From: Symbiodinium natans
Lineage: Eukaryota; Sar; Dinophyceae; Suessiales; Symbiodiniaceae
Reading direction: 5' to 3'
DNA length: 64,000 bases
NCBI GenBank assembly: GCA_905221605.1
Contig: CAJNDS010001868.1
Span: 466,001 to 530,000, forward strand
Numbering within the stretch: the first letter of the stretch is position 1; each line of letters starts with the position of its first letter. A program made the position numbers and the translations under genes. The notes beneath the pieces are model-generated. The model saw nothing but the letters and a program-made list of their open reading frames with translations. It had not been told where the DNA came from and did no database searches. Positions 40,964 through 52,525 of the stretch are shown here, one piece after another.

Positions 40964-43068
40964 TCCTCTGCTGCGCCTCGTGGGCGGCTGCTGCCAATGG
41001 CTGGGCTAGTCTGAGATGGTCTTAGGACCCATGACCCTAAACCCTAAACCCTAAACCCTAAACCCTAAACCCTAAACCCTAAACCCTAAACCCTAAACCC
41101 TAAACCCTAAACCCTGCAGAGCAGGCTCTTATTCCCTTTGTTTAGGGTTTTAGGTTCCGTCTTAGGACCCAGAGCAGGCTCTTATTCCCTTTGTTTAGGG
41201 TCTAGGTTCCGTTAAGAAGCCCCTCACAAACCCAAAAAAAGGGCACCCTTTTCATCCCCAGGTTACTCTTGGGTCTAGTCGTATGATCGTGTTTAGGGCT
41301 TAGGGCTCTGAGGGGTGTACCGTTGGCAGGGTGTTGTAGGGGGCTTTCTTCTCAGCAGAATCCCGGCATCACCGGGTTGAGCCCTCAAAGAAACCCAGCC
41401 CTGAAACCTAGTTCCCTCCAGCAGAAACAAGCTTGAGTTTAGGGTTGAGGGTATAGGGTTGAGGGTTTAGGGTTTAGGGACACCACTGACTGTTCGACCC
41501 TAAGCCTGAGCAACGAAAACCCTCAAAAGCTGCTTGAGTCACGATTGTTGAGCGGCCCCAATGCCCTTGGCAGACAGCCCGCCTGCCATTTTTTCTGCGG
41601 AGCTTGAAGCATGCTTCCAGTAGTCCAATACTTGTGCACCGCATGAGGCTGTTGTGAAATGCAATGGCGGAAGTTTTTGTTGTTATGAGCCGCCGCGAGA
41701 GGATGTGCTTTCGTATGGACGTGTGTAGCAGCAGATGGCTTTGGTGCAGATCCCAGGTGTTCAGAGGTTATCCCACATCCGGAACAGTACGTCACCCTTG
41801 CGGCCTAGACAGCTCAGGTGTTCGCGCACTTCAAAAGGGGCGCGCGCCCGATGTTTTAAGCTTTGCTGAGCAGCTCCGAGCTCCCCGAAACCCCACCCCG
41901 CCCTACCCCTAAAGCGTACCACCCCCTGAACACCTAGTCTCTGACCCTAAACCCTAAACCCTAAGCCCTAAAGCCTCATGCCCTAAGGCACCAACCATGC
42001 CTCCACAGCCACAAAAAAGGCGCACGGATTTTCCGACCCTGTGTGCGCAAAAGAAAAGAGGGGGCCAGGGTTTAGGGTTTTATGGTTTTGGGTTTAGGGT
42101 TTTAGTGTTGAGGGTTTAGTTCTAGAGTTTTAGGCTTTTAGGGAGGAGCTAAGGGGTGTAGGGCCGGGCGTTAGGATATTTTTAGGGTTGTAAGGTTTCT
42201 TCGTCTTCTTTTCGGGGAGGGGGAGGGGGGCTTGCTTTGGTTCTTAATCACAGGTCCTGGCTAAGTTTACACCCGTTCCAAGCCCTAAGCCTAAGCCCCC
42301 AACGGGTTTTAGGGGTTCTGAGACCCAAGCCTTCTTAAACCACCAACCCTAAACCTTAGGGTTTAGGGTTTAGGGTTTAGGTTTTAGGGTTTCTATGAAA
42401 AACCCGAAAAGGCCCCTTAACGAAGCCCAGAAGCCCGATGCCCTGAACACTAAGAGCCCTAAGAATTCGTCGTCCGTGCTCTGGAGGCCTGGGTGGGAGT
42501 GCTGAGACCCAAGCCCTCAACCTCAACCGCAAAAAGCCCCAAACCGCCCAAAACACTGAACCCTAAACCCTAAACCCTAAACCCTAAACCCTAAACCCTA
42601 AACCCTAAACCCTAAACCCTAAGCCCTAACGAAAAGCCCCGAAACGCCTAGAGCAAAAACACCCTAAACCCTACAAACCCTAGACCCTGAAAGCCCCCCC
42701 AAAAAGCCAGACCTCAAACCCTATAAAAGCCCTAAACAATCTCAAAAACCTTAAACAACCCTATAAACCCTAAAAGCCCGAGACCCTAAAAGCCCTAAAC
42801 CCCCCAAACCCTAGACCCTCCTAAAAAACCCTAAAACCCTAAAACCCTAAATCCTAAACCCCAAAAGCCCTCAATAACCCTAAAAGCCCTAAGCAACCCT
42901 AAAAAACCCTAAACAGCCAGAAGCCTTGAAGGTCCGGGTGGTGCCAAAAGCCCCAACAGCCCAAGAATTCCTAGAAGCCTTACCCTAAACCCTAAACCCT
43001 AAACCCTAAACCCTAAACCCTAAACCCTAAACCCTAAAGCCTTTAAAGGCCTGGGTGGTGTCAAAGAC
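40964..43068. other. Spacer between hydrolase and CPSF30 genes
   Basis: Holds a CCCTAAA tract at 41035-41114, a duplicated segment (AGAGCAGGCTCTTATTCCCT at 41118 and 41171), an ORF-bearing stretch at 41520-41900 without recognisable domain, and mixed tracts at 42540-43038. A possible 5' exon is listed separately at 42009-42069. Confidence 0.55.
42009..42069 (+). other. Possible 5' exon of the CPSF30 gene
   Basis: Bounded by GCCTCCACAG and G|GTTTAG between a C-strand and a G-strand tract. It precedes the predicted CPSF30 ATG and could be a 5' leader exon. Confidence 0.3.
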
Positions 43069-43120
43069 ATGGACTCCGTTAGCTTTGACTTCGAGGCGCA
43101 TGCAGTTGGGGGGGTCGCGA
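43069..43120 (+). CDS. CPSF4: CPSF30 gene, predicted first exon
   Basis: ATG at 43069; frame reads MDSVSFDFEAHAVGGVAT. The hydrophobic/acidic start resembles the conserved N-terminus of CPSF30. It is flanked by a C-strand tract on the left and a G-strand tract on the right. Confidence 0.5.
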
Positions 43121-46100
43121 CAGTTTGGGGTTCTTAGGGTTTGGGGTTTTGGGGTTTTGGGGTTTAGGGTTTGGGGTTTAGGGTTTGGGGTTTAGGGTTT
43201 GGGGTTTAGGGTTTAGGGTTTGGGGTTTAGGGTTTGGGGTTTTGGGGTTTTGGGGTTTAGGGTTTGGGGTTTGGAGTTTGGGGTTTTGGGGGGTTCTTAG
43301 GGTTCGAGGTTTTGGGGCTGAGGGTCTAGGGTTTGGGGTTTGGGGTTTGTGGGTTTGAATTTGTTATGGTTTGGGGTTTTGGGGGTGTGGGTGTAGGGTT
43401 AGGGTTTGGAGTTCATGGTTTAATTAGGGTTTTGGGGGTTTAGGGTTTGGGTTTTAGGGGGGCATCTAGAGTTGGGAGTTTGGGGTTTGGGGTTCTTTAG
43501 AACTTGGGGTTCTTAAGGTTTTGGGTTCTTGGGGTTTAGAGTTTAGGGTTTAGATGTGGTTTTACCCGCAGCTCTTGTATAAGACGCCTTATGGTCCGAT
43601 CCGGTGCCAGCACTTCTGGCGGTGGTCCGATCGGATGTGGAAGTGTTGGGCACTAGATGCTACTCTTCGCCAGAGCAGCTGCAGAGCAACTGCTGCTACA
43701 TCTGCGCTAGGCCCTCAACAGGCAATGCTTCTCATTGTTCGGTTTAGGGTTTAGGGTTTAGGGTTTAGGGTTTAGGGTTTAGGGCTTAGGGTGCTGAAGA
43801 TTTTTCCGCAGCTGCCCAGTGTCCATCAGCTGTTAATGGGCAGGCAGAGTGCAAAGCTTGGAGTTTGTGCGCCCCATTCTATGATACGGCAGAGGGGTGA
43901 GGGGATTGGCCTAAACCCTAAACCCACCCTTCAAAAGCCTTGAACCCCAAATCCTAAAGCCCCAAATCCCAAATATCAAGCCCTAAAACCTAAAACCCTA
44001 AGCCCCAAAACCCTAAAACCCGAAAACCCCGGAAACCCTAGAACTCCAAAACCCCAAAACCCAAAACCCTAAACCCTAAACCCTAAACCCTACACCCTAA
44101 ACCCTAAACCCAAAACCCTAGAACCCCAAAACCCCAAAACCCTAGAGCCTCCAAAAGCCGCCTTTCGGAACAACAGCCTAAACCATTAAGCCCTAATACC
44201 CTTTAAAGCCCAGACTCGAAGCCCCAAACCCCTTGAGCCCAAAATCCTAACACCCCATAACCCCAAACCCTAAACCCTGAAATTGAAAAACTCAAAAACC
44301 CTAAAAACCCCAACCCTCAAGAACTCAAAGCCCCAATTCCGAACCTAAAACCCGAAAACCACAAAGCCCCAAAACCCTCAAAGGCACAAAAACCCAAAAA
44401 CCCCCTAAACCCTCTAAACCCTCTAAACCCTCTAAACCCTCTAAACCCTAAACCCTAAACCCTAAACCCTAAACCCTAAACCCTAAACCCCCAAATCCTT
44501 CCAGGAGGATATCGAGGCCAAGGATGCAGACCGCGAGGAGAGCCTACGAGTCGCTCCGCAGACGATCCGGTTTTTGGGGTTCTAAAGCGGAGGAGGTTCT
44601 TTGGGTAGGGTTTAGGGTTTAGGGTTTAGGGTTTAGGGTTTAGGGCTTAGGGCTTAGGGCTTAGGGTTTAGGGTTTCGGGTTTGGGGTTTGGGGTTTAGG
44701 GTTTAGGGTTTGGGGTTTAGGGTTTAGGGTTTAGGGTTTAGGGTTTAGGAGGTGCAGGGTACTTATAATATCCCCAACCAGAAGGCGTATAAGCTGCTTA
44801 GGGGACTTAGGGGTCTTATAAGTGCAGTTATAGTTGGCATGATAAGTGCGCATGGACCTCCAAGTAGGGTTTAAGTCTTAGGGCGCTCAAGGCTTTTACA
44901 GGGTTCTTAGGGTTTTTAGGCTTGGGTTAGGGTTTGGGTTTTTTTGTTTTAGGGTTATTGGTGTTTTAAGAGTTTTCAGGTTTTTAGAGGTCCTTTGCGG
45001 TTTTTACGGCTTAGAGAGTTTGTAGGCATTTTAGGGTGTTTAGGGTTCCGAGATCCAGGGTTAGGGGTCTGAGGTGTAAGGACTCTGTGCACCTCAACCG
45101 CAAGTGCTTGTGCTTGTTTAGGATGCGGGTTTGAAGGGGTGGGGGGGGGGGGAGGTAAGGATCTATGTTTGGGGTTTAGGGGTCTCAAGGTTCAACAGGT
45201 TCACGACCCTGTCTTGGGGGTCCCTTGAAGGGGCTCTGCCCCCCCTCACCCCCCATCTCCCCTCCCAAGCGTGAAGCCTTCAGTCCCTGTGAAACCCCTA
45301 AAGCCCTCAAACCCTCAAACCCTAAACCCTATTTAAACCCTAAACCCTAAACCCTAAACCCTAAACCCTAAACCCTGAAGCCCTCAAACCCTGAACCCTC
45401 AAGTCCCTAAAGCCCGACTACCAACAGTTCCTGAGTCCCTCAACCCTAAATGCTACTTCTACAAGCCCTGGCCCTTAAACCTTAAACCCTAAACCCTAAA
45501 CCCTAAACCCTAAACCCTAAACCCTAAACCCTAAACCTTAAACCCTAACCCCCTAAGCCCCGAACTCCCAAAGTGTAGGCCGGAAAAGCCCACACCTCCC
45601 CTACTCAGGCTGAGGGCTTGACCTCAGCGGAAGGGGCCCTGAACCGAGGACTGGGGGCTTGGGTTTAGGGTTTAGGGTTTAGGGTTTAGGGTTTACGGTT
45701 TAGGGTTTAGGGTTCAGGGTTTAGGGTTTAGGGTTTAGGGTTTAGGGTTTTTTTGGGACTTGGGGTTCGGGAGGGTTTGAACGGTGCTATGAGGGCTAGG
45801 TAGGTTTTAAAGTATACTTGTTGGCAGGATTTGTTTGTTCTTTCTGGGTTTGCAGTACTCAGGTCTGTAGACTTGAGTAGGGTTTTGGGAGGGAGGTTTT
45901 AGTAGCAGGTGGGTTTTGTGAGGGGCTTGCGGGGTGTTTTTGATGATAGCTTGGGGCGATAAGAGTGTTGTGCAATTGTTGAAGGTGTTGCTGGTTGGTG
46001 GCTTTGCAAACGGTGATTTTTGTCCATTTTGAGCCTTCACAAAACCTGAATTAAGGCAAGAACATAGGGATTTTCTCTAGATTAGCGGCCTTGGAAACCA

Positions 46101-49100
46101 CCAAAACGACGGCCAGAACACAGGGATTTTCCTCAGTTTGGCGGCCTTGGAAATCCCCCAAATGGCCAATTGCATTGATTTTGACCATTCACAAAGCCTG
46201 AATTAAGGCCAAAACATAGGGATTTTCCCTAGTTTGGCGGCCTTGGCTAATTTTAGTGATGTTTGACCATCTTGGGCTTTCACAAACCCAGAAGCCAGGC
46301 CAAAAAACATGGGGATTTTGCGAACCCTGAATGAAGGCCAAAACACAGGGATTTTCCCTCCTTGGAAACTCCCCAAAAGTACAATTCTTCTGATTTTTGA
46401 CCATTTTGGGCCTTCACTTTAGGCCAAAACATAGGGATTTTCCCTACGTTGACGGCCTTGGAAACTACCCACATGGTAAATCTTAGTGGTTTTTGTCAAT
46501 TTTGAGCCTTCACAAAACCTGAATTAAGGCCAAAACAAGGGATTTTCCCTAGATTGGCGGCCTTGGAAACCACCAAAATGGCAAATTCTCGTGAATTTTG
46601 ACCATTTGGGCCACAAACCCTGAACTAAGGCTAAAACACAGGGATTTGCTTTCACAAGCCCTGGCCTTGGTTTAGGGTTCAGGGGGTACCTTAAGTAGCA
46701 GTTCTTAGGCCCGAGCCACCTGAAACCCCATTGACATTCCGAGTTGTAAGTCAGGCTTTGGGGGCTGAGGTTGAACGGAGCTTTGACGGCCGTGGAAACC
46801 ACCAAAATGGTAAATTTTCGAGATTTTTGACCATTTTGAGCCTTCGCAAATCCTGAATTAAGGCAAAAACACAGGGATTTTCCCTGATTAAATTGGCGGC
46901 CTTGTAAACTCCACAAGTTTACAATTTTTGTGATTGTCGACCATTTTGGGCCTTCGCAAGCCCTGAATTAAGGCCAAAACATAGGAATTTTCCTTTCGTT
47001 GCCGGCCTTGGAAACTCCCCCAATATTTTTGTGATCTTTGACCAGTTAGGGCTTTCACAAGTCCTCAAGAAGGGTCGATAGGCCTGAAATATTACAAACC
47101 TACCCCACCACCCCAAAAAATCAGTGCAGAGTACATGAAGCTGATTTAACAGCACATTCTCACAACCTTGAAGCCTTCTTCATCGCAGCAACTGGTTCAA
47201 GACCTGCTGTCCTCTGTCACTACCCCATTCTTTCAAGTAACATTGTTTTTGTTTAACCTGCGTAACCTGCGAGGTTCAATTCGAACCCGAGTCAGAGCCA
47301 AGACCGAAGGAAGACCTCGAGGCCGCAGCACATCAGTGCAAAGTATTCGCCAAAACACGCGGAGCCAGGCAAAGCCCGAGCCGGCGCCGGAGCCTGTTCC
47401 CACGAAGGGATGGCGGCCAAACCTGGAGAGGCAGCCTTGCTAAAAACACTGCCCTCAAACCCAAACTCTGAAGTTTCGACAGGTCCTTCCATGGCGAGGA
47501 TGGCTTAAAGGACACAGCCGTCAATTCGTCCGCGTGGAGGAGGGCACGCTACAAAACTACTACAACAATGTGAAGCATCTGTACTGTTGTGCAGGACCGG
47601 CCATCCCAACGAAACAAGGCCGCCCACTCCCCCCCCCTTGCCCCCCCTTCCCCCCCCCTCCCCAGCCCCCCTCCCTCTCCCCAGCCCGTCCCCCACCCTC
47701 CCTCCAGCCCCCTTCCCATCTCCCCCTCCCGTCCCCCTCCTGGTGGTGCAGGTGCAAAATCAAAACTTCTGTCAAAACGTTTCGGTCAAAACTTTCGGTC
47801 AAAACGTTTCGGTCAAAACGTTATTGGGACCCAAGCCCTATACAATTTCCATAAGCCCTAAACCCTAAACCCTAAGCCCGAAGCCCTAACCCTAAACCCT
47901 AAACCCTAAAGCCCTAAAGCCCCAAGCCCGAAGCCCTAAACCCTACACCCTAAACCCTAAGCCCTAAATCCTAAGCCCTAAGCCCTAAGCCCTAAACCCT
48001 AAGCCCTAAACCCTACACCCTACACCCTGCACCCTAAACAAACCCGTAAGCCCTAAACCCTGCTCCTATCTGCTCCCCCAGCCCGGCCGCCCGAAGGCTC
48101 GCGCACGGTTTGTCGCCACTGGCTGAGGGGCCTCTGCATGAAAGGCGGGTAGGGTTCAGGGCTCAGGGTTCTAGGATTCAGGGTTTAGGCTTTAGGGTTC
48201 AGGGTTTTGGGTTTCAGGGTTCAGGGTCCCGGGTTTTAGGTTTCAGGGTTTAGGGTTCCGGGTTCAGGGTTTAGGGTTTCGTTTCATGGTTTAGGCTTCA
48301 GGGTTCAGAGGGCAGGGTTCAGGGTTCAGGATTTAGTGTTTGGGGTTTGCTCCGCCCAAAGCTGTCGCAGTTCAGGGTGTTAAGGGCTTCAGGCTGCCTG
48401 GGCTTGGGAGGCCAAAGCCCCCGCCCAGCACGCCCTTTTGAGGAGCATGACCCTGAACCCTAAACCCTAAACCCTACTGCCAGGCGACAAGTGCGACTAC
48501 CTGCACCAGTTCGACCTCAATCGCATGCCAGAGTGCTTGTTCTTTCTCAAGGCCGACTGGTAGATGGCCGTAGGTATACGTTTTAGTCAAGGGACTAAAG
48601 GAGGGATCCTTTCAAGGGACCTCCTGGGATATTTAGGGGGTAGATTGAGGGGTATAGGGTGAGCGGTTCAGGGTTTTAGGAATTTCGGGTGTGGGGTCTA
48701 TGTATTTAGGGTGCCCTACATCATGGGCCTTGGGGGGGTGTCTGTTATAGGGTTGTACCAAAAGGTGCCCCGGTTTCGGCCAAAACCCTAAACGCCCTAA
48801 GCCCTAGAAGTCGCCGTTGCCCATTCTGCTTTATTGCAGAGCCCTCCCTACATTGAGCTAAACCCTAAACCCTAAACCCTAAACCCTAAACCCTAAACCC
48901 TAAACCCTAAACCCTAAACCCTAAACCTTAAACCCTAAACCCCAAACCCTAAACCTTAAACCCTAAACCCTAAACCCTAAACCCTAAACCCTAAACCCTA
49001 AACCACATTGAAGCCCACCCCCCGCTGCCCCTCCGTGCGCCACTTCCGATGCGGCAGACCGGCAAGTGCTACGACCGAGACTGCCTCTTCAAGCACGTGG

Positions 49101-50757
49101 CCGCGAGCGAGCTGGGCACCCTAAGCCTTTTTTTGAGGTTTCGGGGTTTGGGGGTTTAGGGTTTAGGGTTTAGGGCTTTAGGGTTTAGGGGTTTGGGGGT
49201 TTAGGGTTTAGGGGTTTGGGGTTTAGGGTTTAGGGTTTAGGGGCCCGAAGCCGTAGATGCAGCTTTCAGGTTTGGCGGGGTTTGGGGGTTTGGGGTTTAG
49301 GGGTTCAGGGGTTTAGGGGTTTAGGGTTTATGGTTTAGGGTTTTAGGGTTTTTAGGGGTTTTAGGGGTTCAGAGGTTTTAGGAGTTTTAGGGGTTTAGGG
49401 TTTGGGATTCATTCCCCACTGTTGGTGTTGGGTTGTTCGATCTGCACTCCGCTAATGTCCTAGTCCGAAAGAATCAGCGGAGTATCCTGGAGTCCCGGCA
49501 TGCCCATGTAGGTTTTAGGGTTTAGGAGGTTAGTTAGGGTTTTAGGGGTGAGGGTTTAGGGGTTCGGGTTTAGGGTTTAGGGTTTCGGGTTTAGGGTTTA
49601 GGGTTTAGGGTTTAGGGTTTAGGGTTTACAGTTTAGGAAGAGAATCCCGCAGGGTAAGACGGGAGTGCCTGCCTGCCCCGGATGGCCATAGAGCATCACT
49701 GGAGTAGCGCCCAATCCCAGATGATACCTGCAGAGAGTAAAAACAATTTTTTTAAGAGCAAACAAATCTTAAAGAGCCATTTTTCCCCTCACTCTGCTTG
49801 GTTTTAGGGTGGGAACGTCAATGTAAATAATTCGGGTTTTAGGCTTTAGGGTCACAGGTGCTTGCTTGCAGGTTCCGAGCAGTTAGAAACGGGGTTCTAA
49901 GAAAGATAGAAGTAGGTGTAGCTGGTCATAACCCCGACCTCGCTTTGGGTTCTTTTATCCCTGTTTTTTGTCTTAAAAGGCCAGCTAAACCCTAAACCCT
50001 AAACCCTAAACCCTAAACCCTAAACCCTAAACCCTAAACCCTAAACCCTAAACCCTAAACCCTAAACCCTAAACCCTAAACCCGAAACCCGAAACCATAA
50101 ACCCTAAACCCTAAACCCTAAACCCTAAACCCTAAACCCTAAACCCTAAACCCTAAACCCCAGCCCTAAACCCTAAACCCTAAAACCTAAACCGGCTTAA
50201 GGTTGAGCAGCTTCGGGCCTGAGTTGGGAAGTGCAGGGAAGCCCCCGTGTGCCCCCGAGGCGACAGGAGTGCCCCAGATACCGCGCGGGGCCCAGCAAAA
50301 TTCTGGTTGGGGTTTAGGGTTTAGGGTTTGGGGTTAGGGTTTTAGGGTTTAGGGTTTAGGGTTTAGAGTTTGGGGTTTCGGGTTTGGAGTTTAGGGTTTA
50401 GGAGATCTTTTTTCAGTTTTTTGCGCGGCATCGACTGTAAATATGGGAAACACGTTGTTCCCCGTAGCTCTATGGCTTCGGCCCTTCCCGAAGCCCCAAA
50501 CTCCCAAACTCCCAAACCCCAAACCCCAAACCCCCAAACCCCCAAACCCCCAAAACACCCAAACCCCCAAAACCCCCAAAACCCCAAAAGACCCCAAAAC
50601 CCTAAACAGTCCCCAGGCCCTCTAAGCAGTATGGGCCCTTATAACTCACAGTGTAAATAAGGGTATTTATATAGCAGGGGCCCAAATTCAGGGCCTGTAA
50701 TTCGGATGCTGGAGAGGCATGGGCTTCTGCAAGATGGGGCCCTTGTGCCGAATGTCG
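43069..50757 (+). CDS. CPSF4: CPSF30/Yth1 CCCH zinc-finger protein gene (split, partial)
   Basis: The 30 kDa subunit of the cleavage and polyadenylation specificity factor, which binds the poly(A) signal in pre-mRNA through CCCH zinc fingers. Exons read: 43069-43120 (MDSVSFDFEAHAVGG, like the human start SVDHIKFDLE), 44505-44569, 45609-45659, 48082-48144, 48484-48551, 49058-49120, 50267-50287 and 50720-50757. The core is firm: RTVCRHWLRGLCMKGDKCDY then LHQFDLNRMPECLFFLKTGK then CYDRDCLFKH gives zinc fingers 2 and 3, with cysteine and histidine spacing equal to human and yeast when two GC-AG introns are used. ECPRYRAG plus GFCKMGPLCR is probably finger 4. Finger 1 (C-EFF-type) and finger 5 were not found, and the C-terminus is unresolved; exons at 55.6-57.9 kb could belong to it. 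Confidence 0.8.
43130..43300 (+). repeat. TTTGGGG/TTTAGGG mixed tract
   Basis: Alternating GTTTGGG and GTTTAGG units downstream of the CPSF30 first exon. Confidence 0.95.
44505..44569 (+). CDS. CPSF4: CPSF30 gene, candidate exon 2
   Basis: After TCCTTCCAG, the frame reads EDIEAKDADREESLRVAPQT and then IR, with donor CG|GTTTTT. Strongly coding-like; assignment to CPSF30 is by position. Confidence 0.5.
45609..45659 (+). CDS. CPSF4: CPSF30 gene, candidate exon 3
   Basis: After CTACTCAG, the frame reads AEGLTSAEGALNRGLGAW, exiting into a TTTAGGG tract. Assignment is by position. Confidence 0.4.
46010..47085 (-). repeat. Minisatellite of about 110-125 bp units
   Basis: About nine diverged copies containing GAATTAAGGCCAAAACATAG, GGATTTTCCCTAG, TTGGCGGCCTTGGAAAC and TTGACCATTTTGGGCCTTCA. 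Open frames on the minus strand (ENPCVLA, KAQNGQK) are repeat products. Confidence 0.93.
47160..47560 (+). other. Coding-like stretch of unknown nature
   Basis: One frame at 47168-47443 ends PEPAPEPVPTKGWRPNLERQ plus PC and a stop; another at 47505-47590 reads FVRVEEGTLQNYYNNVKHLY. There is no telomere-like tract within. It could hold exons of another gene, or a retroposed fragment. No domain was recognised. Confidence 0.35.
47620..47825. repeat. C-rich tract and GTCAAAACGTTTCG repeat
   Basis: 47620-47740 is CCCCTCCC-rich; 47755-47825 has about four units of GTCAAAACGTTTCG. The proline-rich and KTF-rich frames over it are artefacts. Confidence 0.9.
48082..48144 (+). CDS. CPSF4: CPSF30 gene, exon with zinc finger 2 start
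   Basis: After CTCCCCCAG, the frame reads RPPEGSRTVCRHWLRGLCMK plus a leftover G, matching KTVVCKHWLRGLCKKG. GC donor AAAG|GCGGGT gives a perfect fit to the next exon. Confidence 0.88.
48484..48551 (+). CDS. CPSF4: CPSF30 gene, exon with zinc fingers 2-3
   Basis: After ACTGCCAG, the frame reads DKCDYLHQFDLNRMPECLFF and then LK, matching DQCEFLHEYDMTKMPECYFYSK. GC donor AAG|GCCGAC. Confidence 0.9.
48860..49003 (-). repeat. CCCTAAA tract
   Basis: About 20 units upstream of the third zinc-finger exon. Confidence 0.96.
49058..49120 (+). CDS. CPSF4: CPSF30 gene, exon with zinc finger 3
   Basis: After GATGCGGCAG, the frame reads TGKCYDRDCLFKHVAASELG, matching FGECSNKECPFLHIDPESK. The 3' boundary is uncertain. 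Confidence 0.86.
49983..50193 (-). repeat. CCCTAAA tract (about 210 bp)
   Basis: Near-perfect tract upstream of the candidate finger 4 exon. Confidence 0.96.
50267..50287 (+). CDS. CPSF4: CPSF30 gene, candidate micro-exon
   Basis: After GCGACAG, the frame reads ECPRYRA, like DCPWYDR at the start of finger 4. Very short, so tentative. Confidence 0.42.
50720..50757 (+). CDS. CPSF4: CPSF30 gene, candidate finger 4 exon
   Basis: After GGAGAG, the frame reads MGFCKMGPLCR, matching RGFCKHGPLCRHRH. The final His of the finger would come from the next exon, which was not identified. Confidence 0.6.
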
Positions 50758-52329
50758 CCGGCGCCTCAGCACAGCGGCGTCGGCGCCGGAGTACCGGGTT
50801 TCGGGTTTGTGGGGTCTAGGGGTTTGGGGTTAAGGGGTTAGGGTCTGGGGTTTGGGGTTTAGGGTTTCGGGTTGCTTCAGGAATCTGATCTCAATTCCAA
50901 GCTGTCTTCTGGCGCCCTTCGTTTCTGGTTTTTGGGTACGGAGACATTGACGGGTGTAACTATAACCCCTAAGCCCTGAACCCCCAAGCCCGAAGCCCTA
51001 AACTCAGCCAACCCTTACACCCTAAACCCCAAACCTTCAACCCTAAACCCCAAACCCTAAACCCTAAACCCCAAACCTTCAACCCTAAACCCTGGTAGTC
51101 CTCCCCCCCCTCCTGTGAACTCCCCCTCCCGAAGCTCTGTGAGCCCCCGGGGCATCCGCAGTGGCCTCTCGCAGTTCAGGGTTTAGGGTTTAGGGTTTAG
51201 GGTTTAGGGTTTAGGGTTTAGGGTTTAGGGTTTAGGGTTTAGGGTTTAGGGTTCAGGGTTTAGGGTTTAGGGCCGTGAGGGTTTGGGACTCTGGGGATGA
51301 AGGTTCGGAATTCAGGACTTGGGGATTGGAGCCCAGGGTTTAGGGTTTAGGGCTCAGAATGTAGGGGGTCTAGGGGTGAGAGTTTAGGGTTTAGGGTTGA
51401 GGTTTAGAGTTTAGGGTTTAGGTTCAACGTCTTGCAAAAGTGGTGAGGGTTTAGGGTTTAGACTGCCAGCGCCGAGGCACGAGAGGCTGCGCCGGGCTGA
51501 GCAAAGGTTGGGGTTCAGGGTTCAGGGTTTAGGGTTCAGGGTTTAGGGTTCAGGGTTTAGGGTTCAGGGTTCAGGGTTCAGGGTTTAGGGTTCAGGGTTT
51601 AGGCCTCCCAGTTGTGGTCTTGACTCATTTTCATCGTTTTTGAGGTACTTCTTCTTGCCCTGCATACCACGACCCATGAGAATTCAAGTAGGGTTGCAAG
51701 TGGGGCGGCCGCATTCTGAACCCTAAGCCCCAAACCCTAAACCCTGCACCCTGAACCCTGAATCCTAAACTCTAGGCCCGAACCACATGTATTGGCTGAA
51801 GGGAGTGTTTATGGTTAGGGTTTAGGGTTAGGGTTTAGGGTTTCGGGTTTCGGGTTTAGGTTTTAGGGTTTAGGGTTTCGGGTTTAGGGTTTAGGGTTCA
51901 GGGTTCAGGGTTCAGGAGCAATATCCTGGAACAAGTAGGATGGATTGCTTTTGGGCGATGCTCTGTGGTTTTTTCCCGGGGAAGAGTTGATGTAGATTTG
52001 GTTTGCGTTTGTTTATCTTGAAACTACGCAAGGATGACGTGAGGGGTCGTCCCGAAAGCAATATTACGACAGCTCCGACACTGGACCCTAAAGCCTAAAT
52101 CCTAACCCCCAAGCACTAAACCCTAAATTCCAAGCCCGACACTCAAGCGTGGCTGGTCCCACCAGCCTAACTGCTTGACGACCGTTTGCTTAGGGCATCG
52201 CACATACGGAGCACTTGCCATGTGGCAAATTAAGTTCGCGCAGCAACGGTGGAGTGGTGCCACTGCTAGGCATAGGGGCAGCTCGACCAGTACTGGCCAA
52301 TAGAATGATAATCCCTGCCCACGTCCTCG

Positions 52330-52525
52330 GAAGTTAACTTTCGGTTTAGAAATCGTAAAGAATGTGGTTTAGGCATACGGGTTAGCGGCTAAATCATAAA
52401 GACAATGGTTGAAGTATGTGGTTTAGCGAGTATGGTTTGACGACTATGGTTTAGCGACTATGGTTTAGTCCCCTAAATCATAAAGGCTACGGTTTAGCGA
52501 CGATGACTGAGAAGCGATTATGGTT
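52330..52525 (+). repeat. TATGGTTTAGCGAC short repeats
   Basis: Seven or so diverged copies of (G/C)TATGGTTTAGCGAC, some inverted (CCTAAATCATAAAG). Confidence 0.8.

Noticed and set aside
46010-47085. GACCATTTTGGGCCTTCA in the minisatellite resembles part of the dinoflagellate spliced leader (CCATTTTGGCTCAAG).
   Set aside because: Only about 9-10 consecutive bases agree, the 5' CCGTAG part is missing and the motif varies between units; chance similarity is likely.
47534-47868. Proline-rich open frames.
   Set aside because: They derive from CCCCTCCC low-complexity sequence and the GTCAAAACG repeat.
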